In this document: positions 1-8,715 of the stretch, piece after piece | Position numbering within the stretch: the first letter of the stretch is position 1 | Layout: each line of letters opens with the position of its first letter | Position numbers and translations under genes: made by a program | Notes under the pieces: model-generated | Databases searched by the model: none | What the model was told of the DNA's origin: nothing | What the model saw: only the letters and a program-made list of their open reading frames with translations | Origin: Pseudomonas sp. MWU13-2100 | Lineage (GTDB): Bacteria > Pseudomonadota > Gammaproteobacteria > Pseudomonadales > Pseudomonadaceae | Length of the DNA: 55,635 nt | Direction of reading: 5' to 3' | Assembly (NCBI RefSeq): GCF_023242365.1 | Contig: NZ_JALLIX010000043.1 | Span: 1-55,635 of the forward strand

Positions 1-996
1 CGTCGTCCAGATGAATATTGAAGAGCGCATCTTCTTCGTCCTCAAATTCAGGTTCTGCGGAGGCCAAAACCAAGGGTGAATGAGTCGCGACAATCAATTG
101 GACCGCGACCTCTTCACCCGTCATGGCGCGCATAACTTTGAGTAATGCTGGCACAATACGACGCTGCCACTGAGGATGAAGATGGCACTCAACTTCGTCG
201 ATAAGAAAGATAACTTCCTTGGCAGGCTTTATTTTCCGCTGTTTGCACGCTCGTTTGTGCCCGTTCCAAGTCCAAACCAGCATATAGGCCAGAGCGGCAA
301 TACGACGCATCCCTGCTGAGGCATGCACCAATGGCACATCCAGCCCATAGGGCATTCTCAAGGTTGGATATTCGGTCTCATCAAGAGCCCCGATATGACA
401 AGGCGATCCCGGCGACAGTTTCTCGATCCCCGATGGAGAAAGTGCGTCCAGCGCGGTGACCAATTCGTTAAAAGGCGAGTCACCGCTCGTCTGCTGCCAA
501 CGAACCCAATCATGAATCAGGCCATTACATATATTGGTGCCCTTCTCGGATACAGCACCTTTCCAGACTTCATCGGGAGAAAAGTTGAACGCACGAATTT
601 TTTCTTCCGCGTCCGCCTGCTGATCACTCCAATAGTTGCGGGCGGATCCCAGGCGGAGAAGCTGCCGTCAACACCTGCATAGATCACAACGCCAGGAATC
701 GAAGGACGCGCTTTAGGCTGACGCCAAATTCCATCTGTGAATGGAATGGTTCCCTCCTTGTCCCCTGCAGTCACCTTGCTGAACGCAAATTCGATACTGG
801 GTTTATCCGAAGACTCCCGGGGAATGGCCTCGGCCCCTCGAGCCCAGGTCCGCGTCAACACCCACCAGGCAGCATCCAGTAAAAAGCTCTTTCCTAACCC
901 ATTGTCGCCCGTGATGAAGTTGAGACGTGGAGCGAACTCAACAGGGCCGAACGTTTCGGCTGGCCCGACACCATTGAGAGACAAACGCTTGAGCAT
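1..996 (-). pseudogene. AAA-family ATPase (SMC/OLD-like, AAA_21 type), frameshifted and cut by the window edge
   Basis: The start is the ATG at 996, with GGAAGG about 7 nt upstream; longer in-frame starts lack a ribosome site. Residues 29-36 or so hold the Walker A motif GDNGLGKS. Near the left edge the same strand encodes a Walker B stretch (VIFLIDE, then HLHPQW) and a downstream ATHSPL switch motif, as in predicted ATPases of the AAA_21/RecF-like group. The two halves are in different frames. Reading breaks near 640-646, inside a C/G run, and frame 1 stops at 517; shifting one base restores an open frame to the window edge. This is either a decayed gene or a one-base assembly error. The 3' end lies outside the window. 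Such ATPases often belong to defence or DNA-repair loci, but no partner is visible here. Confidence 0.75.
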
Positions 997-999
997 CTT

Positions 1000-1475
1000 C
1001 TTACCTTCCGTTTTGCCCAGAGGACCAAGGTCAGACCCGAACGGCCGAACTCGGAGCACGCAATCAACCCTTGTTCACCTCCTTGGGCGAACAAGCATTG
1101 AGCATATAGGCGTTCCTGTCATTTGAATGAGCGCAATGCTAATGCCAAACAACTGCCAGTAGCTATCCCCGGCCTGTAACAGAAGGAAGATCGCAGGATC
1201 CGCATAGCGCCCCCGGCGAATTAAGGGCAAAAAAAACCCCGATCAAGCCGTGACAGGATCGGGGTGAGAGAGTGTGTCCACAGAAACCCGGACCGAGGGT
1301 GACCAAACCGTCGACAGGTCTACTGGTACCCAGTGTGCCCGCTTGCCCTGCTCGCGAGTTAGCCGAAAACGACCTGTTCATAGGTATCAGAGCCACTCGG
1401 GCAATCGGCTCTTGCCGACACCGCGCAGGGCTACCAGAATCGAAACACGACCACATCGGAACAAGGACCAGCGCC
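1000..1475. other. intergenic stretch, possible minus-strand small RNA
   Basis: No convincing gene lies here on either strand. The stretch holds a minus-strand intrinsic terminator (listed separately) and, upstream of it on that strand, an inverted repeat AGAGCC/GGCTCT near 1383-1412. A transcript reading leftwards from about 1470 to 1229 would end at the terminator without coding a recognisable protein. I find no clear sigma-70 promoter for it, so a small RNA is only a possibility. Confidence 0.35.
1229..1264 (-). terminator. Rho-independent terminator, minus strand
   Basis: Read on the minus strand, GATCGGGG/CCCCGATC forms an 8-bp stem with loop CTGTCACGGCTT, followed by a run of eight T. 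On the plus strand there is no T tract, so it works leftwards. No gene precedes it on that strand; the next plus-strand gene begins at 1476. Confidence 0.75.
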
Positions 1476-1736
1476 ATGATGTACGCGGATCTGATTGACC
1501 AGGAAGACCTGTTGGGCCAGCTCAAATCCCTCGGCCTGCAAGTGCCGAGCGGGGCCACCGCCGAGCAAGCCTGCGAATGTGCGGTACGCGGCCTCGACGA
1601 TGCCAGGGCCTATGAGCTGCGCAAGATGGTCAAGGACATGTACACCAGCAGCGCGACGATTCTGCCGGCGGTGCGCCAGGCGATCGACAAGCAGTTGTTG
1701 CCGGCGTTGGCGCAGTATCAGCAGACGCGGCCCTGA
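1476..1736 (+). CDS. small conserved hypothetical protein (86 aa)
   Basis: The product is unrecognised. It is an 86-residue soluble, mostly helical protein without signal peptide or membrane segment. ATG 1476 is preceded by AAGGA at about -11; a second ATG follows at once at 1479. Codon use matches the neighbouring Pseudomonas genes, which supports a real gene over the longer upstream extensions in the same frame. It lies just beyond gbdR, facing it, in a position where pseudomonads often carry a short hypothetical gene. No function can be assigned. Confidence 0.6.
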   Translation: MMYADLIDQEDLLGQLKSLGLQVPSGATAEQACECAVRGLDDARAYELRKMVKDMYTSSATILPAVRQAIDKQLLPALAQYQQTRP

Positions 1737-1753
1737 CCGAAGAAACACAAGAC

Positions 1754-1886
1754 TGTGGCGAGTGGGCTTGCCCACGCTGGGGTGCGAAGCGCCCCTAAAA
1801 CCGGCAAACCTGCTCTGTCAGTCAGATCGCGATGGCAGGTTTTGCGGCTGCTACGCAGCCGAGCGCGGGCAAGCCCGCTCGCCACA
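1754..1886. repeat. REPIN-like inverted repeat (GTGGCGAG family)
   Basis: The outer arms are TGTGGCGAGTGGGCTTGCCC and the reverse complement of the related GTGGCGAGCGGGCTTGCCCG, about 130 bp apart. A spacer with smaller inverted repeats separates them. The same family recurs at 20343-20476 and 34301-34435, and as a short palindrome at 12855-12888. It sits between convergent genes. Confidence 0.85.
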
Positions 1887-1962
1887 AGACCGTGCTCGGG
1901 TTCAAATTACATGAATCGGTATTAGGGCAGCCACCACACCGGGCCGCCCCAAGCAACCGGGC

Positions 1963-3066
1963 TTAGAGCCTCACGCTGGCAAACGTCGACTCATTGCGCG
2001 CCTGGCTCAACGCCGACATCGGCCCGGACAACGGTGCCAATACCAATGCCTGCGGAATCGGCATCATCGCCACCTGCTGGGTGGTGTTGGAGCCGACGCG
2101 CTCGTCACGTGGCGGAATACCGAAGTACTCGCGGTAGCACTTGGAGAAGTGCGGCGTCGAAACAAACCCGCAGACCGACGCCACTTCGATAATCGACATC
2201 GGCGTCTGCTTGAGCAACTGCCGCGCCCGAATCAAGCGCAGCTTCAGGTAGTAGCGCGACGGCGAACAATGCAGGTACTTCTGGAACAGGCGCTCCAGCT
2301 GTCGACGGGACACGGCGACATACACCGCCAGTTCGTCCAGATCGATCGGCTCTTCCAGGTTGGCCTCCATCAGCGCAACGATTTCCTGCAACTTCGGCTG
2401 GTTGGTGCCGAGCATGTGCTTGAGCGGTACACGCTGGTGATCCTGTTCATTACGGATACGCTCGTAGACGAACATCTCCGAGATCGCCGCCGACAATTCG
2501 CGGCCGTGGTCACGGCTGATCAGGTGCAACATCATGTCCAGCGGCGCGGTGCCGCCGGAGCTGGTGAAGCGGTTGCGGTCAAGGGTGAACAGCCGGGTGC
2601 TCATGGCCACGCGCGGGAAGGCTTCCTGCATCGAGGCCAGACACTCCCAGTGCACGCTGCAATCGAAGCCATCGAGCAACCCGGCGCAAGCCAGGGCCCA
2701 ACTGCCGGTGCACACGGCGCCGAGGCGACGCGACTGGCGCGCCTGGCTCTGCAACCAGGAGACGTGTTCACGGGTAACGGTGCGTTGAATGCCAATACCA
2801 CCGCAGACAATCACAGTGTCCATGGCGGGGGCTTTGTGCATGGAGGCATCAGGCGTGATCTGCAGGCCGTCGCTGGCCCAGACCTGCCCGCCGTCGACGC
2901 TCAGGGTCGTCCAGCGATACAGCTCGCGACCGGACAATTGATTGGCCATGCGTAGGGGCTCTACGGCGGAGGCCAGGGAAATGAGCGTGAAATTGTCCAG
3001 CAGCAGGAAGCCGATGGATTGAGGCGCACGGTTCTGGGGTTGAGCCCCGGACTGGAACGACGTCAT
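1963..3066 (-). CDS. gbdR: GbdR, AraC-family activator of choline/glycine betaine catabolism
   Basis: This 367-aa protein has two parts: an N-terminal DJ-1/PfpI (glutamine amidotransferase-like) domain at about residues 18-185 and a C-terminal AraC double helix-turn-helix at about 235-325. The second helix-turn-helix ends in the usual GFVSTPHFSKCYREYFG-type signature. That layout is the GlxA-like subgroup to which P. aeruginosa GbdR belongs. GbdR responds to glycine betaine and dimethylglycine and activates choline uptake, demethylation and serine breakdown genes. ATG 3066 has GGAG 9-12 nt upstream. The neighbours sdaB, cbcXWV and betIBA are known members or partners of its regulon, which settles the assignment. 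Confidence 0.93.
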   Translation of the reverse strand: MTSFQSGAQPQNRAPQSIGFLLLDNFTLISLASAVEPLRMANQLSGRELYRWTTLSVDGGQVWASDGLQITPDASMHKAPAMDTVIVCGGIGIQRTVTREHVSWLQSQARQSRRLGAVCTGSWALACAGLLDGFDCSVHWECLASMQEAFPRVAMSTRLFTLDRNRFTSSGGTAPLDMMLHLISRDHGRELSAAISEMFVYERIRNEQDHQRVPLKHMLGTNQPKLQEIVALMEANLEEPIDLDELAVYVAVSRRQLERLFQKYLHCSPSRYYLKLRLIRARQLLKQTPMSIIEVASVCGFVSTPHFSKCYREYFGIPPRDERVGSNTTQQVAMMPIPQALVLAPLSGPMSALSQARNESTFASVRL

Positions 3067-3181
3067 CGCGATATCTCCTCACACAAAGCGGGTGATGGCC
3101 TCAGGCGGAGGCTCTTGTTATGGCCCTCATTCTCTCGCGGAGAGGGGCTTTGCAATGACAGAGCAATTGCCATGCCGAAAG

Positions 3182-3197
3182 TTGAATAGACATTCAA
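3182..3197. promoter_or_regulatory. inverted repeat upstream of gbdR, possible operator
   Basis: TTGAAT, four bases, ATTCAA. It lies about 115 nt upstream of the gbdR start. The half-sites resemble those of the BetI operator at 8629-8642 (ATTGAAC/GTTCAAT), so BetI or another TetR-type protein could bind it. This is inference from similarity only. Confidence 0.3.
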
Positions 3198-3510
3198 TAA
3201 CTCCTGAAAACGACATTACGATGTGTCTACATAGCCCCCGCCATGAGTGCGGGATATAAGGCGTGGGAAAGGTCTGCTAGCGCCCCGGCAAGCTGCCTTG
3301 AGCACTTCGGTAGCACTTGTGTACCGGGCGCTGAGCAGCGCCGGGAAGGAGTGTCACCGCAAGCACAGTCGACCGGCGGTAACGGGGTAAAAGTCGGTCG
3401 TTGCGAAAGGTCGCCAGTTATCTGTTTGCGACGCGCCAAAAGGTGGCGTGTCACGGGGTGAATGGGCGATTTGTGCACAGGTTTTACTCTGCGTCGCCTG
3501 GACGGACGCT

Positions 3511-3619
3511 TTCGCGGCGGTGCGGCGATCCGACAAGCTCCGCTCCCACAGGGTTTTGTGATCGGTCGCGAAACTGCAGCACGACGCTGATCCTGTGGGA
3601 GCGGAGCTTGCCCGCGAAG
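3511..3619. repeat. REPIN (GTGGGAGCGGAGCTTG family)
   Basis: The left arm reads ...AAGCTCCGCTCCCACAGG and the right arm CCTGTGGGAGCGGAGCTTGC..., giving a long imperfect hairpin around a 40-bp spacer. It is placed just after the sdaB stop codon, where it could protect the 3' end of the mRNA. Confidence 0.85.
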
Positions 3620-3648
3620 AAGCCGGCACAATCGCTACATCTTCCGGA

Positions 3649-5025
3649 TCAGCACTCCACGGCACTGACCGCCAACCCACCCCGCGAAGTCTCTTTATAT
3701 TTGTCATGCATATCGGCCCCGGTATCGCGCATGGTGCGGATCACCCGGTCCAGGGAAATAAAGTGCTGACCATCACCACGCAAGGCCATCTGTGCCGCAT
3801 TGATCGCCTTGACCGCGGCAATCGCATTACGCTCGATACACGGCACCTGCACCAGCCCACCGACCGGATCGCAGGTCAGCCCCAGATTGTGTTCCAGGCC
3901 GATTTCCGCCGCGTTGCACAACTGCTCCGGCGTGGCCCCGAGCACCTGCGCCAGCCCTGCCGCCGCCATGGCGCAAGCCGATCCCACTTCGCCCTGGCAA
4001 CCGACCTCGGCCCCCGAGATCGACGCATTCTTCTTGCACAGGATGCCCACCGCCGCCGCCGCGAGGAAATAGTCGACGACATTGGCGTCAGTCACCACCT
4101 CGCTGAACTTCATGAAGTAGTGCAGCACCGCCGGGATAATCCCCGCCGCGCCGTTGGTCGGCGCCGTGACCATGCGCCCGCCCGCCGCGTTCTCTTCGTT
4201 GACCGCCAGGGCGAACAGGTTCACCCACTCCATGGCGCTCAGGGTCGAGCCGATGACATTGGGTTTGTTCAGTTCCTGCAGGCTACGGTGCAACTTGGCC
4301 GCGCGCCGACGCACATTCAGGCCGCCAGGCAGAATGCCTTCATGCTTGAGGCCCTGCTCGACGCAATCCTGCATGGCACGCCAGAGCTTCATCAGGCCGC
4401 TGCGGATCTCATCTTCGCCCCGCCAGACCTTTTCATTGGCCAGCATCAGCTCGGCAACGCTCAGGCCATGCCGCTGGCACAACTCGAGCAATTCCACGGC
4501 ACTGGAAAAATCATATGGCAGCACCGTGCGATCCATGTCCGCCACGCCGCTTTGCGCCTGGGCCTGGTCGACAACAAAACCACCGCCCACCGAATAGTAG
4601 GTATCGCGATGCAACTCACCAGCCGCGTCTTCGGCCACCAGGGTCATGGCGTTGGGATGGAAGGCCAGGTTCTCGTCGATCAGGCGCATGTCCCGTGCCC
4701 AGACAAACGGAATCGCCAGGCGGTTGTCCAGCAACAAGGTGTCGGTTTCACGCAAGGTGGCGATGCGCAGGCCGATTTGCGACGGATCGATCGCGTCCGG
4801 CCATTCGCCCATCAGGCCCATGATCACCGCGTTGTCGCTGCCGTGGCCGATGCCGGTAGCCGACAGCGAACCATAGAGCTGCACCTCGACCCGAGTCACC
4901 CGCTCGAGCTCGCCGCGCTCACGCAGCCCCTGAACGAACAACGCCGCGGCGCGCATTGGCCCCACGGTGTGGGAACTGGAGGGACCGATACCGATCTTGA
5001 ACAGGTCAAACACGCTGATTGCCAT
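3649..5025 (-). CDS. sdaB: L-serine dehydratase, iron-sulfur single-chain type
   Basis: This enzyme deaminates L-serine to pyruvate and ammonia, closing the route from choline through glycine and serine. The 458-aa length fits the single-chain 4Fe-4S family. SSSHT (residues 16-20) opens the N-terminal beta domain. The alpha domain carries the cysteine cluster ILCKKN...GCQGEVGSAC for the cluster. The chain ends in Cys458, the tail cysteine that ligands the cluster in characterised homologues. The ATG at 5025 follows GAGG at about -11; upstream extensions are spurious. Its position between gbdR and the choline importer matches P. aeruginosa, where GbdR induces it. It is divergent from cbcX with a shared 440-bp control region. 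Confidence 0.93.
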   Translation of the reverse strand: MAISVFDLFKIGIGPSSSHTVGPMRAAALFVQGLRERGELERVTRVEVQLYGSLSATGIGHGSDNAVIMGLMGEWPDAIDPSQIGLRIATLRETDTLLLDNRLAIPFVWARDMRLIDENLAFHPNAMTLVAEDAAGELHRDTYYSVGGGFVVDQAQAQSGVADMDRTVLPYDFSSAVELLELCQRHGLSVAELMLANEKVWRGEDEIRSGLMKLWRAMQDCVEQGLKHEGILPGGLNVRRRAAKLHRSLQELNKPNVIGSTLSAMEWVNLFALAVNEENAAGGRMVTAPTNGAAGIIPAVLHYFMKFSEVVTDANVVDYFLAAAAVGILCKKNASISGAEVGCQGEVGSACAMAAAGLAQVLGATPEQLCNAAEIGLEHNLGLTCDPVGGLVQVPCIERNAIAAVKAINAAQMALRGDGQHFISLDRVIRTMRDTGADMHDKYKETSRGGLAVSAVEC

Positions 5026-5465
5026 TGTTGCTAAGTCCTCTGAGTGCCTGTTCCAGACGCCTGAGCGTCCGGTGGCGGAGCTGCTACGCTCAAGGATCGC
5101 AATCCGCCGGGATAAAACATCATCAGCCTTTTGACAGCCCCCGCGACGTCTCACACCGACGCACCCATGTCCAGCAACGCCAGCGTCCGCGCACAGGTAA
5201 TTTCCGGCGTTTTTTTGCGGCGCAGAGATGGAAAAAGGCCGGAAAAAAGCTGTAAACGACCTCACCGACACTGGAAGCGACCCTCCCTGTACTGGATACG
5301 ACGCACCCTGTAGGCGACATATTCAGGCTGGTACATGATCAGTCTCGACTCGATTGCAAGGCACCGGGGTAGAGCCATCCTCAGCGCCTACAACCGCAAC
5401 ACAATAACTAAGAGCGATCGTCCAGTCGGACCACTGCCAAAAATAAACATCCAGGAGTCCACCCC
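5026..5465. promoter_or_regulatory. shared divergent control region of sdaB and cbcX
   Basis: The 440 bp between the two divergent starts contain no supported gene. Both genes belong to the GbdR regulon in P. aeruginosa, so GbdR sites are expected here, but I could not place one with confidence. There is a purine/pyrimidine-rich patch near 5200-5250 (TTTTTTT and GGAAAAAAG). AGGAG at 5452-5456 serves cbcX. Confidence 0.45.
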
Positions 5466-6413
5466 ATGAAAGGTTCCCCGTCGTTGTTGTTGGCCGCCAT
5501 GCTGAGTCTGCCGATGCTGGCCCAGGCCGCAGAGCCGGCACAGTGCAGTACCGTTAACTTCTCGGATGTCGGTTGGACGGACATCACCGCCACCACGGCA
5601 ACCACCAGCGTGGTACTCAACGCCCTGGGCTACAAGACCAAGACCACGATGATTTCCGTGCCAGTGACCTACAAGTCCCTGGCCGACGGCAAGAACATGG
5701 ACGTGTTCCTCGGCAACTGGATGCCGACCATGGAAAACGACATCAAGGCCTACCGTGATGCCGGCACCGTGGAAACCGTGCGCACCAACCTCAAGGGCGC
5801 CAAGTACACCCTCGCCGTCCCTCAGGCGCTGTACGACAAGGGCCTGCATGACTTCGCCGATATCGCCAAGTTCAAGAAGGAACTGGACGGCAAGATCTAC
5901 GGCATCGAACCAGGCAACGACGGTAACCGCCTGATCCAGAGCATGATCGACAAGAACGCCTTCGGCCTGAAAGACGCCGGCTTCAAGGTGGTCGAGTCCA
6001 GCGAAGCCGGCATGCTCTCGCAGGTCGACCGCGCGCAGAAACGCGACACCGCCGTGGTCTTCCTGGGCTGGGCGCCGCACCCGATGAACAAGCGCTTCAA
6101 GATCCAGTACCTGACCGGCGGCGACGACTACTTCGGCCCGGACTTCGGTGCCGCGACCGTCCTGACCAACACCCGCAAGGGCTACACCCAGGAATGCAGC
6201 AACGTCGGCCAACTGCTGAAGAACCTCGAGTTCACCGTCGACATGGAAAGCTCGCTGATGGGCAACATCCTCGACGACAAGATGAAGCCTGAAGCCGCAG
6301 CCAAGGCGTGGCTGAAGAAGAACCCACAGGTGTTGACCACCTGGCTGGCGGGCGTGACCACCATTGACGGTAAACCAGGCCTGGAAGCCGTGAAGGCCAA
6401 GCTCGCGCAATAA
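5466..6413 (+). CDS. cbcX: choline ABC transporter substrate-binding protein CbcX
   Basis: This periplasmic protein captures choline for the CbcWV permease-ATPase. Residues 1-21 form a signal peptide ending in AQA. The mature part is an OpuAC/ChoX-type binding fold. The aromatic cage that grips the trimethylammonium group in ChoX is visible as Trp37 (VGWTD), Trp85 (GNWMP), Tyr114 and Trp202 (GWAPHP), with the same spacing as in the rhizobial protein. The length, 315 aa, is normal. AGGAG lies about 9 nt before the ATG. It heads the cbcXWV operon; in P. aeruginosa this core also works with alternative binding proteins for betaine and carnitine. Confidence 0.93.
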   Translation: MKGSPSLLLAAMLSLPMLAQAAEPAQCSTVNFSDVGWTDITATTATTSVVLNALGYKTKTTMISVPVTYKSLADGKNMDVFLGNWMPTMENDIKAYRDAGTVETVRTNLKGAKYTLAVPQALYDKGLHDFADIAKFKKELDGKIYGIEPGNDGNRLIQSMIDKNAFGLKDAGFKVVESSEAGMLSQVDRAQKRDTAVVFLGWAPHPMNKRFKIQYLTGGDDYFGPDFGAATVLTNTRKGYTQECSNVGQLLKNLEFTVDMESSLMGNILDDKMKPEAAAKAWLKKNPQVLTTWLAGVTTIDGKPGLEAVKAKLAQ

Positions 6414-6482
6414 CCGCCACGTCCGGGCGGGTTCGCCCGCCTGGACCGGCATTTATTTCCCCGCATGTGGACGTTCAATACC

Positions 6483-7328
6483 ATGCTGACTGAACATAAA
6501 CTCCCCCTGGGCCAGTACATCGCGGCGTTCGTCGAATGGTTGACGAAGCACGGTGCCAACTACTTCGACTTCATCTCCTCGACACTCGAAGCGATGATCC
6601 ACGGCGCGACCTTCGCGCTGGCCTGGTTCAATCCGCTGGCATTGATCGCGCTGATCGCGGCGATCGCCCACCTGATCCAGCGCAAATGGGGGCTGACCGC
6701 CTTCGTGATCGCTTCCTTCCTGCTGATCCTCAACCTGGGGTACTGGCAGGAAACCATGGAAACACTGGCCCAGGTGATGTTCGCCACCCTGGTCTGCGTG
6801 GTCATCGGCGTGCCGCTGGGCATCGTTGCCGCGCACAAGCCGATGTTCTACACCCTGATGCGTCCGGTCCTCGACCTGATGCAGACCGTACCGACCTTCG
6901 TGTACCTCATTCCAACTCTGACCTTGTTCGGTCTGGGTGTCGTTCCGGGTCTGATCTCCACGGTGGTGTTCGCGATTGCCGCGCCCATCCGCCTGACTTA
7001 CCTGGGCATCCAGGATGTACCGCAAGAACTGATGGACGCCGGCAAGGCCTTCGGCTGCTCGCGCCGTCAACTGCTCTCACGGATTGAACTGCCCCACGCC
7101 ATGCCGAGCATCGCCGCCGGTGTCACCCAGTGCATCATGCTGTCGTTGTCGATGGTGGTGATCGCCGCACTGGTGGGCGCCGACGGTTTGGGCAAACCCG
7201 TGGTCAACGCACTGAACACCGCTGATATCGCCCTCGGCTTCGAAGCCGGCCTGGCGATCGTATTGCTGGCAATCATGCTCGACCGTATCTGCAAACAACC
7301 CGACGCACAGGTAAGGGGTGACGCATGA
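6483..7328 (+). CDS. cbcW: choline ABC transporter permease CbcW
   Basis: This inner-membrane permease of the OpuAB/ProW type forms the choline channel. About six to seven hydrophobic segments are visible from residue 45 on. The ABC permease EAA-like loop lies around the stretch PQELMDAGKAFGCSRRQLL. I prefer the ATG at 6483 (281 aa, starting MLTEHK), which corresponds to the P. aeruginosa protein. An in-frame ATG at 6465 would add six residues, and neither has a strong ribosome site. The stop overlaps the next start (ATGA, 7325-7328), which indicates translational coupling with cbcV. Confidence 0.9.
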   Translation: MLTEHKLPLGQYIAAFVEWLTKHGANYFDFISSTLEAMIHGATFALAWFNPLALIALIAAIAHLIQRKWGLTAFVIASFLLILNLGYWQETMETLAQVMFATLVCVVIGVPLGIVAAHKPMFYTLMRPVLDLMQTVPTFVYLIPTLTLFGLGVVPGLISTVVFAIAAPIRLTYLGIQDVPQELMDAGKAFGCSRRQLLSRIELPHAMPSIAAGVTQCIMLSLSMVVIAALVGADGLGKPVVNALNTADIALGFEAGLAIVLLAIMLDRICKQPDAQVRGDA

Positions 7329-8503
7329 GCATCATTCGCTTCGACAAGGTAGATGTCATCTTCTCCAAGAACCCGCGAGAGGCCCTCGCGTTGCTGGACA
7401 AAGGCCTCAAGCGTGAAGAGATCCTGAAAAAGACCGGGCAGATCGTCGGCGTGGAAAACGCCAGCCTGGAAATCGAAAAAGGCGAGATCTGCGTACTGAT
7501 GGGGCTGTCCGGCTCCGGCAAATCCAGCCTGCTGCGCTGCATCAACGGCTTGAATACCGTCAGCCGTGGCCACTTGTTCGTCGAGCATGAAGGTCGGCAG
7601 ATCGACATCGCCAACTGCACCGATGCCGAACTGAAGATGATGCGCACCAAGCGCATCGCCATGGTGTTCCAGAAGTTCGCCCTGATGCCCTGGCTGACGG
7701 TGCGCGAGAACATCAGCTTCGGCCTGGAGATGCAGGGCCGTCCCGAGAAGGAACGCCGCCAGCTGGTGGACGAGAAGCTGCAACTGGTGGGTCTGGAACA
7801 ATGGCGCAACAAGAAGCCCGACGAACTGTCCGGCGGTATGCAACAACGTGTGGGCCTGGCCCGCGCCCTGGCGATGGACGCCGACATTCTGTTGATGGAC
7901 GAACCCTTTTCGGCCCTCGACCCCCTGATCCGCCAAGGCTTGCAGGATGAACTGCTCGACCTGCAGCGCAAGCTGCACAAGACCATCGTGTTCGTCAGCC
8001 ACGACCTGGATGAAGCCCTCAAGCTGGGTAGCCGCATCGCCATCATGAAAGACGGCCGGATCATCCAGTACAGCAAGCCGGAAGACATCGTGCTCAACCC
8101 GGCGGACGAATACGTGCGCACCTTCGTCGCTCACACCAATCCGCTCAACGTGCTCTGCGGGCGCAGCCTGATGCGCACCCTGGACAACTGCAAGCGGGTC
8201 AACGGTTCGGTGTGCATCGACCCGAGCGGCGATTCGTGGATCGACCTGGCCGAAGGCAACACCGTCAAGGGTGCGCGCCAGAACGGTGCCAGCCTGAACC
8301 TGCAAAGCTGGGTGCAGGGTCAGTCGGTGGAAGCCCTGGGCCGTACGCCGACGCTGGTGGACTCGAACATCGGTATGCGCGATGCCTTGCAGATCCGCTA
8401 CCAGACCGGCAACAAGCTGGTGCTGCACGACAACAACAAGGTGGTGGGGATTCTCGGCGACAGCGAGCTGTATCACGCGCTGTTGGGCAAGAACCTCGGT
8501 TGA
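7325..8503 (+). CDS. cbcV: choline ABC transporter ATP-binding protein CbcV
   Basis: This cytoplasmic ATPase powers choline import. It has Walker A GLSGSGKS (residues 60-67), the ABC signature LSGGMQQR from 168, and Walker B ILLMDEP (188-194). The C-terminal 120 residues or so form the regulatory extension found in ProV/OpuAA-type proteins, where it usually senses ionic strength. The length, 392 aa, is normal. The start overlaps the cbcW stop. A strong hairpin terminator follows 12 nt after the gene, ending the cbcXWV operon. Confidence 0.93.
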   Translation: MSIIRFDKVDVIFSKNPREALALLDKGLKREEILKKTGQIVGVENASLEIEKGEICVLMGLSGSGKSSLLRCINGLNTVSRGHLFVEHEGRQIDIANCTDAELKMMRTKRIAMVFQKFALMPWLTVRENISFGLEMQGRPEKERRQLVDEKLQLVGLEQWRNKKPDELSGGMQQRVGLARALAMDADILLMDEPFSALDPLIRQGLQDELLDLQRKLHKTIVFVSHDLDEALKLGSRIAIMKDGRIIQYSKPEDIVLNPADEYVRTFVAHTNPLNVLCGRSLMRTLDNCKRVNGSVCIDPSGDSWIDLAEGNTVKGARQNGASLNLQSWVQGQSVEALGRTPTLVDSNIGMRDALQIRYQTGNKLVLHDNNKVVGILGDSELYHALLGKNLG

Positions 8504-8515
8504 GACACCTGTAAG

Positions 8516-8548
8516 GACGCCGCGAGCGCATCGCGGCGTCGTTGTTTT
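8516..8548 (+). terminator. Rho-independent terminator of cbcXWV
   Basis: A perfect 10-bp stem GACGCCGCGA/TCGCGGCGTC with a 5-nt loop is followed by GTTGTTTT. It lies directly after cbcV and separates the importer operon from betIBA. Confidence 0.88.
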
Positions 8549-8625
8549 CGGAATGTCGTTTTACCGCTGACTGTTGGGGAAAGGGCCGCCGGATAACGGC
8601 GATTTGTCGTAACCCGGCCTTTTTG

Positions 8626-8645
8626 TTAATTGAACGTTCAATCAA
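8626..8645. promoter_or_regulatory. BetI operator (perfect 14-bp palindrome)
   Basis: ATTGAACGTTCAAT at 8629-8642 is a perfect palindrome, and TTA.../...CAA extend it. It lies 73 nt upstream of the betI start. TetR-family BetI represses its own bet operon by binding a palindrome over the promoter and is released by choline. The position and symmetry make this the likely site. Confidence 0.75.
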
Positions 8646-8715
8646 AACAAAATAGACTGGTCCCCACACCGGTAGCCGCTTCCTGGCTACCAAGAGGTCT
8701 GAGGAGAGATGCACG

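Larger units (their letters stand above)
3067..3648. other. gbdR-sdaB intergenic region
   Basis: This 582-bp gap lies upstream of gbdR and downstream of sdaB; both genes read leftwards. It contains a small palindrome at 3182-3197 and a REPIN at 3511-3619 (both listed). Several open frames cross it but none has a ribosome site or Pseudomonas-like composition, so I see no gene. Confidence 0.6.

Noticed and set aside
1265..1475. tRNA or other known RNA in the gap upstream of the 86-aa gene
   Set aside because: No cloverleaf or TTCGA-type T-loop arrangement is visible; only the hairpin and terminator remain, which are reported as a candidate small RNA.
3595..5034. Long plus-strand open frame (about 480 codons) opposite sdaB
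   Set aside because: It is antisense to a complete serine dehydratase gene, has no ribosome site and encodes a His/Arg-rich sequence typical of reverse-frame shadows in GC-rich DNA.
5026..5271. 82-codon N-terminal extension of SdaB
   Set aside because: The family starts at MAISVFDLFKIG; the extension lies in the control region shared with cbcX and has no homologous counterpart that I know.
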